In this document: piece after piece, positions 1-7,196 of the stretch
Layout of the letters: every line of letters starts with the position of its first letter
How positions within the stretch are numbered: position 1 is the stretch's first letter
Assembly (NCBI GenBank): GCA_001917895.1
Contig: MNEW01000056.1
Location: forward strand, 1-38,464
From: Actinobacteria bacterium 13_1_40CM_66_12
GTDB lineage: Bacteria > Chloroflexota > Dormibacteria > Dormibacterales > Dormibacteraceae
Length of the DNA: 38,464 nucleotides
Direction of reading: 5' to 3'
Program-made: the position numbers and the translations under genes
The notes under the pieces: generated by a model
Told to the model about the DNA's origin: nothing
The model's database searches: none
Seen by the model: the letters and a program-made list of their open reading frames with translations, nothing else

Positions 1-217
1 TGCCGACGTACTTGGCGACATGGCCCAGATAGCCCGCCACGGCCTGGCCGAGGAGGAGGCCGGCGATCGGCATCAGCGCCTCGAACAGGCCGAAGGCAAT
101 TCCGACCCGGAGCCGGGTGCGGGCGCTGATGCCGCTGAGGCCGATGCCGATCGCGCCGGCGAAGTTGCTCAGGCCAACCGAGACGCTGACCAGCAAAAGC
201 CCCAGAAGCCCAGACAT
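1..217 (-). CDS. MntP-like manganese efflux pump, N-terminal part (cut by window edge)
   Basis: The reverse strand opens with ATG at 217 and runs without a stop to the window edge, giving 72 codons. The protein begins MSGLLGLLLVSVSVGLSNF and continues with a glycine-rich hydrophobic helix, a short basic loop and a second hydrophobic helix containing FGLFEALMPI. This matches the N-terminus of the MntP/DUF204 family, small six-helix inner-membrane proteins that export Mn2+. The rest of the gene lies outside the window. A TATAGT hexamer on the minus strand (232-237) lies upstream and could be its -10 element. The family call rests on two helices only. Confidence 0.75.
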   Translation of the reverse strand, partial: MSGLLGLLLVSVSVGLSNFAGAIGIGLSGISARTRLRVGIAFGLFEALMPIAGLLLGQAVAGYLGHVAKYVG

Positions 218-396
218 TTTGTTGGCTGGTAACTATATGGAGCCGCAGTGCGGCGGCTCGATCGGCGGCGCTTCAGGCACTTTGCAGTCAATCCTTAACA
301 ACAACACATTGCCTGGGGCATCAGGTGGGCGCAGAATGGCGCCGAAAGTTGCACCCGTCCTGTAACCCAAAGTTAGGCCGCCGATCGTCCAAACGG

Positions 397-402
397 TATA
401 CT
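397..402 (+). promoter_or_regulatory. Candidate -10 element (TATACT) of the HspR-like gene
   Basis: TATACT lies 19 nt before the ATG at 422 and differs from the sigma70 -10 consensus by one base. The -35 region is poor (TTAGGC at 373-378, 18-nt spacing). If real, the promoter of the broken regulator downstream is still intact. Otherwise 218-421 shows no gene I can support. Confidence 0.35.
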
Positions 403-421
403 CCGCCGGGCCAAGAAGATT

Positions 422-743
422 ATGAAGATCAGGCAACGGGCCTCTGCAGCCACCTCTCCGACGACCCGCGACGCGGGTATCGACCTGGACAAGCCCATAT
501 TCACCCTGAGTGTGGCGTCGGAGATTCTTGAGACACATCCCCGCACTCTCATGATGTACGAACACCTTGACATGATTCATCCCAAGCGGACGGTCACGAA
601 TCGTCCAGACCCTGACCCGCGAGCACAGGGTCAACCTCGCCGGCGTCCGCTACATCCTTGCGCTCTTGAAGCGCTTGCAAACCGCAGGAGTTGAGCCACC
701 GGAGGGGTTAAAGAACCTGGATGTGACGCTACTCGACGTCTGA
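422..743 (+). pseudogene. HspR-like MerR-family regulator, frameshifted with a missing segment
   Basis: The first frame from ATG 422 encodes a MerR-type winged-helix start: IFTLSVASEILETHPRTL, then MMYEHLDMIHPKRTVTN. Normally RRLYS-type wing residues follow. Here the frame instead runs into unrelated sequence and stops at 694. A different frame, entered near 600-612, resumes with QTLTREHRVNLAGVRYIL, the classic HspR second-helix motif, and ends at TGA 741-743. The two halves fit together if about 13-14 wing codons plus a frame change were lost. The total length is 3n+1. HspR-like proteins repress chaperone genes by binding HAIR-type operators. No chaperone gene is nearby. This could be a true pseudogene or an assembly deletion. 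Confidence 0.75.
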
Positions 744-747
744 ATTG

Positions 748-778
748 CAACCCGGAGATCGGGTTGGTTGCTGGCAAC
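748..778 (+). terminator. Hairpin after the broken regulator
   Basis: A perfect 7-bp stem, CAACCCG (748-754) with CGGGTTG (760-766) and loop GAGAT, lies 5 nt after the regulator stop. It has no T-tract. GTTGC at 767-771 can pair either with GCAAC at 774-778 or with GCAAC at 747-751, so two structures compete. It may be a weak terminator or an RNA-stabilising hairpin. Confidence 0.35.
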
Positions 779-801
779 GAATTTGAGAACGGTTTAAGCA
801 A

Positions 802-996
802 ATGTCCAAAAAGCGACGGCGGTTAGAGATAAAAGTGGACCCCCTGCCTCGTCCATTCATGGACGAGACCGCGTCCTGTCCCGTGTGCGGCCGGGATGCG
901 GCGGCGATTGGGAGGCGGCAGCTCCAGATCGTCTTCCGTTGCGATGGGTGCAAGGTGGTCTTCAAGCGCAACCGGAGCTGGCCGTATATCTACTAG
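802..996 (+). CDS. Small zinc-ribbon-like protein of unknown function
   Basis: This frame encodes 64 aa. It has a basic N-terminus (MSKKRRRLEIKV) and two cysteine knuckles, CPVC at residues 26-29 and CDGC at 47-50, about 17 residues apart. That is the layout of a single zinc ribbon. Aromatic and basic residues (KRNRSWPYIY) close the protein. No good Shine-Dalgarno sequence precedes the ATG. The spacing of the cysteines supports a real gene, since antisense frames rarely give two clean CxxC pairs. I do not recognise the family. It could be a nucleic-acid-binding or accessory protein. It is not clearly linked to its neighbours. Confidence 0.55.
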   Translation: MSKKRRRLEIKVDPLPRPFMDETASCPVCGRDAAAIGRRQLQIVFRCDGCKVVFKRNRSWPYIY

Positions 997-1033
997 GTAG
1001 CGCGGCTGCGTAAGCGGCTTCGTAGGGTTTTCG

Positions 1034-1039
1034 TAACCT
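1034..1039 (+). promoter_or_regulatory. Candidate leaderless -10 (TAACCT) before ATG 1046
   Basis: TAACCT fits TANNNT and ends 6 nt before ATG 1046, the spacing expected if transcription starts at the start codon. It supports 1046, not 1171, as the original start of the metalloprotease gene. Confidence 0.3.
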
Positions 1040-1045
1040 GGATGT

Positions 1046-2052
1046 ATGAGTCGGCGCGTCGGTAAGGCGGCGATGTTCGGCGTGCTCGCCGGACTGGCCA
1101 CGGCGGCGGCCTCGACCAGCCGGCAACCTCGGGAGCACTGCTCGCGGCAGCCGAGAAACGCTACCGGGCGATGGCCGGCAAGCTCGAGAAGCCGCTTCTC
1201 GACTTCGTGGGCAGGCTCCCCGTCGGGGTCCAACTGGCCCGTTTCGAAGCCGTCGACAGAGAGGGCTGGCTCGACCTCAACCTCGCCATCCTGAGCCGCG
1301 TCATCGATCCTGTTCTCGAACAGGGCCGCGTACCCAACTCGCTGATCGTCGATGCCGGCCGCGCGGGTATCGATCGGTATGTCGGCCTGATGCTCGGCTT
1401 TCTCGGGCGCAGGGTACTCGGCCAGTACGACCCGCAGCTCCTCGGCGCCGAGCCAGTCGCGGCCGACGGGCTGTACCTGGTCGAGACCAACGTCGAGGAG
1501 TGGGCCAAGAAAGCCGACCTGCCCGGTGAGGACCTGAGGCGGTGGCTGATCCTTCACGAGATGACGCATGCCTGGCAGTTCGCGGCCCATCCGTGGCTGA
1601 GAGTGGATATGGAGCAATCGCTCAGGGTGCTCCTCGAATCGACGACGAGGAAAGCGCCGGCGGCCGCGCGCATAGCGGCTTTCGCCGGAGTCCTCCCCGC
1701 GCAATGGCGGGTGATGAGGCGCATGCAGGGGACGATGTCGCTGGTCGAGGGTTACAGCAACCTGGTCATGAACGAGCTGGGCGCCAGGCTGCTGCCCGGC
1801 TTCGAGCGCATCGAGGAGGCGTACCGCGCGCGGAGCTCAGGCAAGAGCATCCTCGAGCTTCTGATCTGGAAGCTGTCCGGCCTGGACCTCAAGCTGCAGC
1901 AGTACCGCCGCGGCGAGGCTTTTGCCAAAGCCATCTATGACGCGCATGGGATGAAGGATCTCAATCTTGCGTGGCAAGGTCCGGACGCGATGCCGCGCGT
2001 CGAAGAGCTGTCGAATCCGGAAGCGTGGTACCGCAGGGTCGCCCGCGCCTAG
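1046..2052 (+). CDS. DUF2342-type zinc metalloprotease (zincin), N-terminus probably frameshifted
   Basis: The intact part starts at ATG 1171 and encodes 293 aa. HEMTH (residues 129-133) is the zincin HExxH zinc site, inside LILHEMTHAWQF, the signature of the putative hydrolase/coenzyme F420 biosynthesis-associated family (DUF2342). Members I recall are about 340-370 aa, so 293 aa is short. Upstream, a different frame opens with ATG 1046 (MSRRVGKAAMFGVLAGLATAAA), has a leaderless-type hexamer before it and reads toward the main frame. The correct frame has a stop at 1063-1065 and no ATG, GTG or TTG before 1171. I therefore infer a frameshift between about 1100 and 1165. If the gene is not shifted, it simply starts at 1171. 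The biological role of this family is not established. Confidence 0.75.
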
Positions 2053-2056
2053 GCGC

Positions 2057-2506
2057 CTAGTCTCGGAGCTCTTCCTCCGCGGTTTCCTCGCTGATGGGCA
2101 TCACCGCGATGGGAAGATCGGAGATGTCGAAGTAGCGCACCGGTTTGTTCATGCGCTTGGCGATGCCGACCTGGACCTTGACGCCTAGCGACAGCCGCCC
2201 GAACACCCAGACCTCGTCACAGCGGGCGAGCAGATTGTTCATCGCCTCGCGGACGATCTCTTTCGAGACGGTGTGCATGAGGTAGTAGTCGAAGAGCATG
2301 AACGGGCTCACCGGCACCATCCCCGAATCGAGCACGAACTTCTGGATGTGGGCCCGCCAGTAGAAAGCCTTGTTGGACATGGCTACATAAACGAGGCGCT
2401 TGGGGTGCCGCAGCGTTTCCTCGGCCTGGTCCATGGCGCTGGGCTTGGTCGTGGGCTGGAAGATGCGCTCGAGGATGTCCTCCGCCGCTTTCCCCGTAAT
2501 CGCCAT
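2057..2506 (-). CDS. Nucleoside 2-deoxyribosyltransferase-like protein
   Basis: This encodes 149 aa from ATG 2506. The core reads RLVYVAMSNKAFYWRAHIQ, then an FVLDSGMVPVSP strand, then NNLLARCDEVWVFG and a final GVKVQVGIAKRMNKPVRYF helix-strand unit. That order resembles the small Rossmann-like nucleoside 2-deoxyribosyltransferase/DUF4406 superfamily, whose members cleave or transfer the base of (deoxy)nucleotides. I cannot assign catalytic residues with confidence. The gene converges on the metalloprotease with only 4 nt between stop codons, and diverges from the SDR at 2530. The shared upstream gap contains a palindromic -10-like element. The substrate is unknown. Confidence 0.75.
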   Translation of the reverse strand: MAITGKAAEDILERIFQPTTKPSAMDQAEETLRHPKRLVYVAMSNKAFYWRAHIQKFVLDSGMVPVSPFMLFDYYLMHTVSKEIVREAMNNLLARCDEVWVFGRLSLGVKVQVGIAKRMNKPVRYFDISDLPIAVMPISEETAEEELRD

Positions 2507-2516
2507 TGAGTCGGGC

Positions 2517-2523
2517 TATCGTA
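2517..2523. promoter_or_regulatory. Candidate bidirectional -10 (TATCGTA)
   Basis: On the plus strand TATCGT (2517-2522) ends 7 nt before GTG 2530. On the minus strand TACGAT (2523-2518) ends 11 nt before ATG 2506. One near-palindrome could thus serve both divergent genes. No clear -35 is seen on either side. Confidence 0.35.
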
Positions 2524-2529
2524 TCAGCC

Positions 2530-3300
2530 GTGTCGCCGAGCTCCCGGTTCGACCTGGACGGCCGCGTTGCCCTCGTCACCGGTGCGAGTCGCGGCATCGG
2601 CAGCGCCATAGCGGAAGCGCTGGCTGAACAGGGCGCCCAGGTGGTCCTGTCGAGCCGCAAGCAGGTGGACCTGGACGACGAAGCCGAACGGATCAACACG
2701 AAGTTTCCCGAGCGCGCCGTGGGAATCGCGGCCCACGCCGGCAGGCAGGAGGACCTCGAGCGCCTGGTCGAAGGGGTGATGACGCGCTTCTCCCGAATCG
2801 ACATCCTCGTCAACAACGCAGCCACCAACCCTTACTTCGGCCCCGTCCTGGGGGCCGAGCTGTCGGCGTGGGACAAGACGTTCGAGGTCAACCTGCGCGG
2901 CATCTTCATCCTGACCAAGCTCGTCTATGAAGCCTCGATGGAGCATCACGGCGGGGCGATCGTCAACGTGTCCAGCATCGGCGGGCTGCGGCCCGGTCTT
3001 GGCCTGGGCGTTTACAACATCACCAAGGCAGGCGTGATCATGCTCACGCGCCAGCTCGCTCGAGAGCTCGGCGGCAAGGTTCGCGTCAACGCCGTAGCGC
3101 CCGGGCTCGTCAAAACCCGTTTCGCAGAGGCGCTTTGGGGCAACGAGGCGATCCTCGACCGGGTGATCAGCTCCAACCCGATGGGCCGGATCGGCGTTCC
3201 CGACGAGATCGCCGGGGCGGTAGTGTTCCTGGTGTCAGACGCGGCGAGCTACGTGAACGGAGAGGTGCTCGTCATCGATGGGGGCGGGGGCGAGCCGTAG
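2530..3300 (+). CDS. Classical SDR oxidoreductase
   Basis: This is a 256-aa short-chain dehydrogenase/reductase with the full set of classical motifs. It has TGASRGIG for cofactor binding, NNAATN after the fourth strand, NVSSIGG with the catalytic Ser, YNITK with the catalytic Tyr and Lys, and the PGLVKT segment followed by a C-terminal DGGGG. Such enzymes reduce or oxidise alcohols and ketones with NAD(P). The substrate cannot be read from sequence. I chose GTG 2530 over TTG 2506 because TTG 2506 would overlap the divergent gene start, and a TANNNT hexamer lies 7 nt before GTG 2530. The 3' end overlaps the convergent extended SDR by 29 nt. Confidence 0.9.
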   Translation: MSPSSRFDLDGRVALVTGASRGIGSAIAEALAEQGAQVVLSSRKQVDLDDEAERINTKFPERAVGIAAHAGRQEDLERLVEGVMTRFSRIDILVNNAATNPYFGPVLGAELSAWDKTFEVNLRGIFILTKLVYEASMEHHGGAIVNVSSIGGLRPGLGLGVYNITKAGVIMLTRQLARELGGKVRVNAVAPGLVKTRFAEALWGNEAILDRVISSNPMGRIGVPDEIAGAVVFLVSDAASYVNGEVLVIDGGGGEP

Positions 3301-4375
3301 CCGGAGCGCCAACCTCTTCGCCTTCGCCGTTTTCGGAAGCCAGCTGCCGGCTGTGGATGAAGTCCTCCAACTCTTTCTCGTACTGGTAGGCGTGCCGGTC
3401 GGGCTCATAGCGGAGCACGCGCCGTTGCTGGATGAAGTCCTCAAACGCCGCTCGCGTATCTCGTGCGGCGCGGAAGCGCAGCTCCCGCGCGGCCTTCGCC
3501 GTCGATAGAGTCCGGCCCCAACGAAGCAGATCCATGAGCTGCGGGGAAAGCGACGCCAGCCCGCTCCGTCGCAGCGCAAACGCGGTGAGCTCGAGACCAA
3601 CAGGGGGCAGCACCGGGGCATGGAGCTTGCCCGCGGCGTCGAGAAGGGCCGACAGCGGCTCAGCGCCTTGAGCGGCGATGTTGTATGCGCCGGCCGGCCC
3701 CCGCTTGGTCGCCAGGTAAAGGGCCTCGACGCAGTCGTCGCGATGGATCAGCTGCAGGATGGGATCGTACCCGGCCACCGTCGGCACGAACTCGAGGTCG
3801 AGGTAGCGAGCCAGCGGCTGGGGCTCGTCCGGGTTCAGGCTGTTGCTGAAGCGGAGTGTCAGGAGGTCGATGCCGGGGTTGCGGTCGGCGAAGTCGGATA
3901 CGTACGACTCGACCTCGACGATGTCGCGAACGAACTGGTGCTTCGAGTTCGAATCGAGCCTGTGGTCCTCGCGAAGGTTGTGCGGCAGGTCGTAGCGCGA
4001 GCCGTACACGTGACCCGACGATTTGAGGACGAAGCGCTTGACCGGGCTGTCCGCGCCGGCACAGCCGGCGAGGAGGTTCAGGGTCCCGATCACGTTCATC
4101 TCGTGAGCGCGTCGAGGATCGAGGTCGAACGAATCGACCCGGGTGAGCGTGTGCACGACCGTGTCGATGCCCACCGCTCGCACGAGCTTGCCGATCAGCG
4201 AATGGCGGATGTCGAGCTTCAGGTAGTCGGCTCGGCCTAGGTCGTATCGAGGTTCGCGGATGTCGATTCCGATCACCTCCGCAACGTCGGGGTCGTCGAC
4301 CAAACGCTGGACGACCAGCGCCCCCCACCAGCGCGCGACGCCGGTGACGAGGATCCGTCGCTTTTTTCCAGCCAT
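3272..4375 (-). CDS. Atypical extended SDR (NAD-dependent epimerase/dehydratase family)
   Basis: This encodes 367 aa. The N-terminus RRILVTGVARWWGALV is a degenerate nucleotide-binding loop (TGxxxxxG). IGIDIREPRYDLGRADY and KLDIRHSLIGK follow, typical of extended SDRs. The region that normally holds the YxxxK pair reads HQFVRDIVEVESYV, so the catalytic Tyr is Phe and the Lys is absent. An actinobacterial-type SDR subgroup shows the same pattern (FAKDSVEVE), so I read this as a family trait. It may bind NAD(P) as a sensor or scaffold, not act as a normal oxidoreductase. AAAGGAC before the ATG is a fair ribosome-binding site. It lies 16 nt downstream of the helicase gene in the same direction. 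Confidence 0.85.
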   Translation of the reverse strand: MAGKKRRILVTGVARWWGALVVQRLVDDPDVAEVIGIDIREPRYDLGRADYLKLDIRHSLIGKLVRAVGIDTVVHTLTRVDSFDLDPRRAHEMNVIGTLNLLAGCAGADSPVKRFVLKSSGHVYGSRYDLPHNLREDHRLDSNSKHQFVRDIVEVESYVSDFADRNPGIDLLTLRFSNSLNPDEPQPLARYLDLEFVPTVAGYDPILQLIHRDDCVEALYLATKRGPAGAYNIAAQGAEPLSALLDAAGKLHAPVLPPVGLELTAFALRRSGLASLSPQLMDLLRWGRTLSTAKAARELRFRAARDTRAAFEDFIQQRRVLRYEPDRHAYQYEKELEDFIHSRQLASENGEGEEVGAPATARPRPHR

Positions 4376-4391
4376 CGTCCTTTAGTGTGCC

Positions 4392-6797
4392 CTACGTTCT
4401 TTTGATAACGTCGCGTTCCATCTGCGCGACCGCGCGTGAAACGACGTCGAGGAGCGGCGATTTCGCCTGGCGCAACGCGAACTCGAGCTGCCGGAGCAGC
4501 GAGTAGAGGCTCTTCATCGCTTTGATCGCGTCGCCGATGTCCACGTTGGCGGGCAGCGGGATCTTGTCCAGGGGCTCACCGGCCGACCATCGATACGCGA
4601 AGTCGATGTAGTCGTGTGACGGCTGGCGCAGGTTGGGCTCGTCGAGGTCCTTCTCCATGTCCGCGAAACGGAAGTACAGCGAGCGGACGAGCCGTGCGGT
4701 CTGTGAGATGGCGGGCGTGGGGTACCGGCGAGGTCCGGTCGGGGCCCCGCCGCGGCTGCGGCCTCGCTCGCGATCCTCGGCGGCCAGCATGACGAGGACC
4801 CCGCACAGCTCTTCGGCCGTCAGACCCTCTAGCCATCCGGCCCACACCGCCTCTGCGACGAGGATCGTGTTCTCGCCATAGATGCGAGCCGCGAACAGGC
4901 CTTTGTCGGTCGGCCGGTCGGCCGACAGAAATCCGGTCTCGGCGAGGATCCGGGACAGGCGTCGCAGCTTGCGAGCATATTCGTCCATCTGGCCGGTCGC
5001 CTCGCGCTCTCCGGCTTCGAGCTCCTTCTGCAAGGCTCTGATCTCCGCATAGCGCTGCAGGTGATCGCCGAAACGCGGCGAGCGCACCACCTTCAGCTTT
5101 CGCTGCCGCTCGAGCAGGCCTTTGGCTTCGACCTCCAGCTTCTGGACCAGCCTGCTGGAGTGACCCTGCGCTCGTGTGTGGCGTCCGCGCCGGTTGCGCC
5201 TCTCGGCGCCGGCGTCGCGCCGCAGCCGCCTCAGCTCGATCCGGATCGCCCTGCGCCGATCCTCGAGCTTGAAGTACTGAACGACGTCGTCCAGCGAGAC
5301 ATCCGAGTCGTCCCACATCTTGCGGATGTCATCGAGCCGGGCACGCACATTTTGCAGCCGCCCGCGCGTGGCGTCGGCCGCAAGCCGCTTCTGGAATTGC
5401 CCGAAGGACCGCTCCATGAGGCCTTCGGCCTCGGCCGGCGTATAGACGCGAAGCAGGTTGAGGGCCATGTTGTAGCTGGGCAAAAACTTCGACTCGACGA
5501 CGAGCGTCGGCCCCATCGCCACCTCGTAGATGGTCCCGATCTCGACATCGGATTCCTTGAGGATCACGCCGTGTCCGATCACGTCGATGCCCCGGCGGCC
5601 GGCTCGGCCCATGAGCTGCGTCATCTCACCGGTGGTCAGGTTCGAGAAGCTCACGCCGTCGAACTTGGTGAACGAAGAAACGACCACGCCGCGCGCCGGC
5701 ATGTTGATGCCGAGCGAGAGCGTCTCCGTTGCAAAGACGACTTTTATGAGGCCGCGCTGGAAGAGCTCTTCGACCATCTCCTTGTGGTAGGGCAGGAGCC
5801 CGGCGTGGTGCTCGGCCATGCCGCGGCGCAGCAGCCGCGCATCGACCATGCGGCGGAACAGCGCTTCTTCGTCGCGATCCTTGAGGCCGAGCAGCCGCTC
5901 GGCCGCCACCCGGTCGATGGCCTCTTTCTCTTCGGCCGTGGTGAGGTCGAGGTCGTGATACGAGCATCGCTGTAGCGCCTCCCGGCAGCCGCGCCGGGAG
6001 AAGATGAAATAGATCGAGGGCAGGATGTCCAGGCGCCGCAGCTCCTCGATGACTTTCAGCAGGTCGTTGGAGGGAAGGCGTGTGAAGCGGCCCACCCGAT
6101 AGGACGCTTCCTCTTCCTCGGCGGCCTTGGTCCACGTGCGTTGATCGATGCCGCCGTCCTCTTTGAAAAGTGGGAAGAAGCGGTTCTGGACGGCGAGCCA
6201 CATCTTCAACTCGACCGGGCGGACGTTGTGGAAGACGGTCTCCATGCCGCCACGGTTTTCCGCCATCCACTCGGCGATCTCGCGGTAGTTGCCGATGGTC
6301 GCCGAAAGGCCGACGAGCTTGATCGATCGCGGCGCCTGGATCACGATCTCTTCCCAGACCGAGCCGCGAGGAAAGTCGTCGATGTAGTGGACCTCGTCGA
6401 GGACGACGTAAGCGACAGCGTCCAGGCGCTTGGGATCCTCGTAGATGAGGTTGCGGAGGATCTCGGTCGTCATCACGACCACCGGCGCCTCGTCGTTGAT
6501 GGTGTTCTCGCCCGTCACCAGGCCGACGGTCCGCTCGCCGTACTCGCGCACGAAATCGTGGTACTTCTGGTTGCTCAGCGCTTTCAGCGGCGTCGTGTAG
6601 ATGACCTTCGTGCCGTCACGCAGAGCGCGAAAGATCGCGTATTCGGCCACCACCGTCTTGCCGCTGGAGGTGGGGGCGCTGACCAGGACGCCGCCGGTGC
6701 CGCTGTCCAGCTTGTCGATCGCCTCGCGCTGGAAGGCGTCGAGCTTGAAGGGAAGGGTGGCCTCAAACTCCGGTGCGAGCGACTCGATGGTTTTCAC
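4392..6797 (-). CDS. helY: Ski2/Mtr4-like DEAD/DEAH-box RNA helicase (HelY-like)
   Basis: This encodes 801 aa from GTG 6797. Walker A is APTSSGKT (about residues 41-48), the DExH box is DEVHYI, motif III is LSATIGN, and motif VI is GRAGRRGID. A long basic, coiled-coil-prone region (rich in RRLRRDAGAERRNRR-type runs) follows. The C-terminus contains LTAEELCGVLVMLAAEDR, typical of the DSHCT domain of Ski2/Mtr4 proteins. Bacterial members such as mycobacterial HelY are thought to unwind structured RNA. The start overlaps the DUF503 stop as GTGA, so translation of the two is probably coupled. Confidence 0.93.
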   Translation of the reverse strand: MKTIESLAPEFEATLPFKLDAFQREAIDKLDSGTGGVLVSAPTSSGKTVVAEYAIFRALRDGTKVIYTTPLKALSNQKYHDFVREYGERTVGLVTGENTINDEAPVVVMTTEILRNLIYEDPKRLDAVAYVVLDEVHYIDDFPRGSVWEEIVIQAPRSIKLVGLSATIGNYREIAEWMAENRGGMETVFHNVRPVELKMWLAVQNRFFPLFKEDGGIDQRTWTKAAEEEEASYRVGRFTRLPSNDLLKVIEELRRLDILPSIYFIFSRRGCREALQRCSYHDLDLTTAEEKEAIDRVAAERLLGLKDRDEEALFRRMVDARLLRRGMAEHHAGLLPYHKEMVEELFQRGLIKVVFATETLSLGINMPARGVVVSSFTKFDGVSFSNLTTGEMTQLMGRAGRRGIDVIGHGVILKESDVEIGTIYEVAMGPTLVVESKFLPSYNMALNLLRVYTPAEAEGLMERSFGQFQKRLAADATRGRLQNVRARLDDIRKMWDDSDVSLDDVVQYFKLEDRRRAIRIELRRLRRDAGAERRNRRGRHTRAQGHSSRLVQKLEVEAKGLLERQRKLKVVRSPRFGDHLQRYAEIRALQKELEAGEREATGQMDEYARKLRRLSRILAETGFLSADRPTDKGLFAARIYGENTILVAEAVWAGWLEGLTAEELCGVLVMLAAEDRERGRSRGGAPTGPRRYPTPAISQTARLVRSLYFRFADMEKDLDEPNLRQPSHDYIDFAYRWSAGEPLDKIPLPANVDIGDAIKAMKSLYSLLRQLEFALRQAKSPLLDVVSRAVAQMERDVIKRT

Positions 6798-7096
6798 AGG
6801 CGCACCAGCTCGGTCGACACGTCCGTGATCCGGGCGCCGGCGGAGTGGGTCTCGATGTATGCGAGGGCGGCGGCCAGCACCTCGTCGGCATGGCGGCCGT
6901 CTGCGCTGACGCAGGCGATGGCCAGCTCGGCCAGCTGCCAGCGGTCACGCTCGCCAACTTCGGCCGCGGCAACCTGAAACTCGGCCCGGACGCGGCGCAG
7001 GAGGCCGCTGATCACCTGGCGTTTGGACTTCAGGGACCCGCTTTCAGGGAGGTGCAGGACGACTCTGGCGACGCCGACCGCGACTGTGGAGGCCAT
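6794..7096 (-). CDS. DUF503 (YlxP-like) small protein
   Basis: This encodes 100 aa from ATG 7096 (MASTVAVGVARVVLHLPESG). The motif SLKSKRQVISGLLRRVR is the hallmark of DUF503/YlxP, a small ferredoxin-like fold often placed near infB/rbfA in other bacteria and suspected of a role in ribosome or RNA handling. The frame is open further upstream, but family length (about 95 aa) and the SLKSKR position favour 7096. The extension would also run into the divergent promoter at 7109-7138. Coupling to the RNA helicase fits an RNA-related role, which is inferred. Confidence 0.88.
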   Translation of the reverse strand: MASTVAVGVARVVLHLPESGSLKSKRQVISGLLRRVRAEFQVAAAEVGERDRWQLAELAIACVSADGRHADEVLAAALAYIETHSAGARITDVSTELVRL

Positions 7097-7108
7097 CAAA
7101 GGCGGTTT

Positions 7109-7138
7109 TTGACCATTGGTGTGGACTGCACATATGAT
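7109..7138 (+). promoter_or_regulatory. Strong sigma70-type promoter of the ABC importer operon
   Basis: TTGACC (7109-7114) and TATGAT (7133-7138) are each one base from consensus, with 18-nt spacing. Transcription would begin near 7145, giving a leader of about 50 nt before ATG 7197. A GGAGGTG ribosome-binding site lies at 7184-7190, six nt before the ATG. This is the best promoter and best Shine-Dalgarno in the window, which implies high expression of the solute-binding protein. Confidence 0.75.
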
Positions 7139-7196
7139 GGCCTGTGAGCTTGACGCACCCTTGGGGGTGGCCGGCATTCAGCTGGAGGTGGGTCAG

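Noticed and set aside
823..1704. 293-codon minus-strand frame over the metalloprotease and zinc-ribbon genes
   Set aside because: The plus strand carries the HExxH site and CxxC pairs. The antisense product shows no recognisable motif.
3272..3300. 29-nt antisense overlap of the two SDR genes as a possible regulatory device
   Set aside because: Both C-termini are simply a little long. Convergent overlaps of this size are common in compact genomes, and nothing else marks this one.
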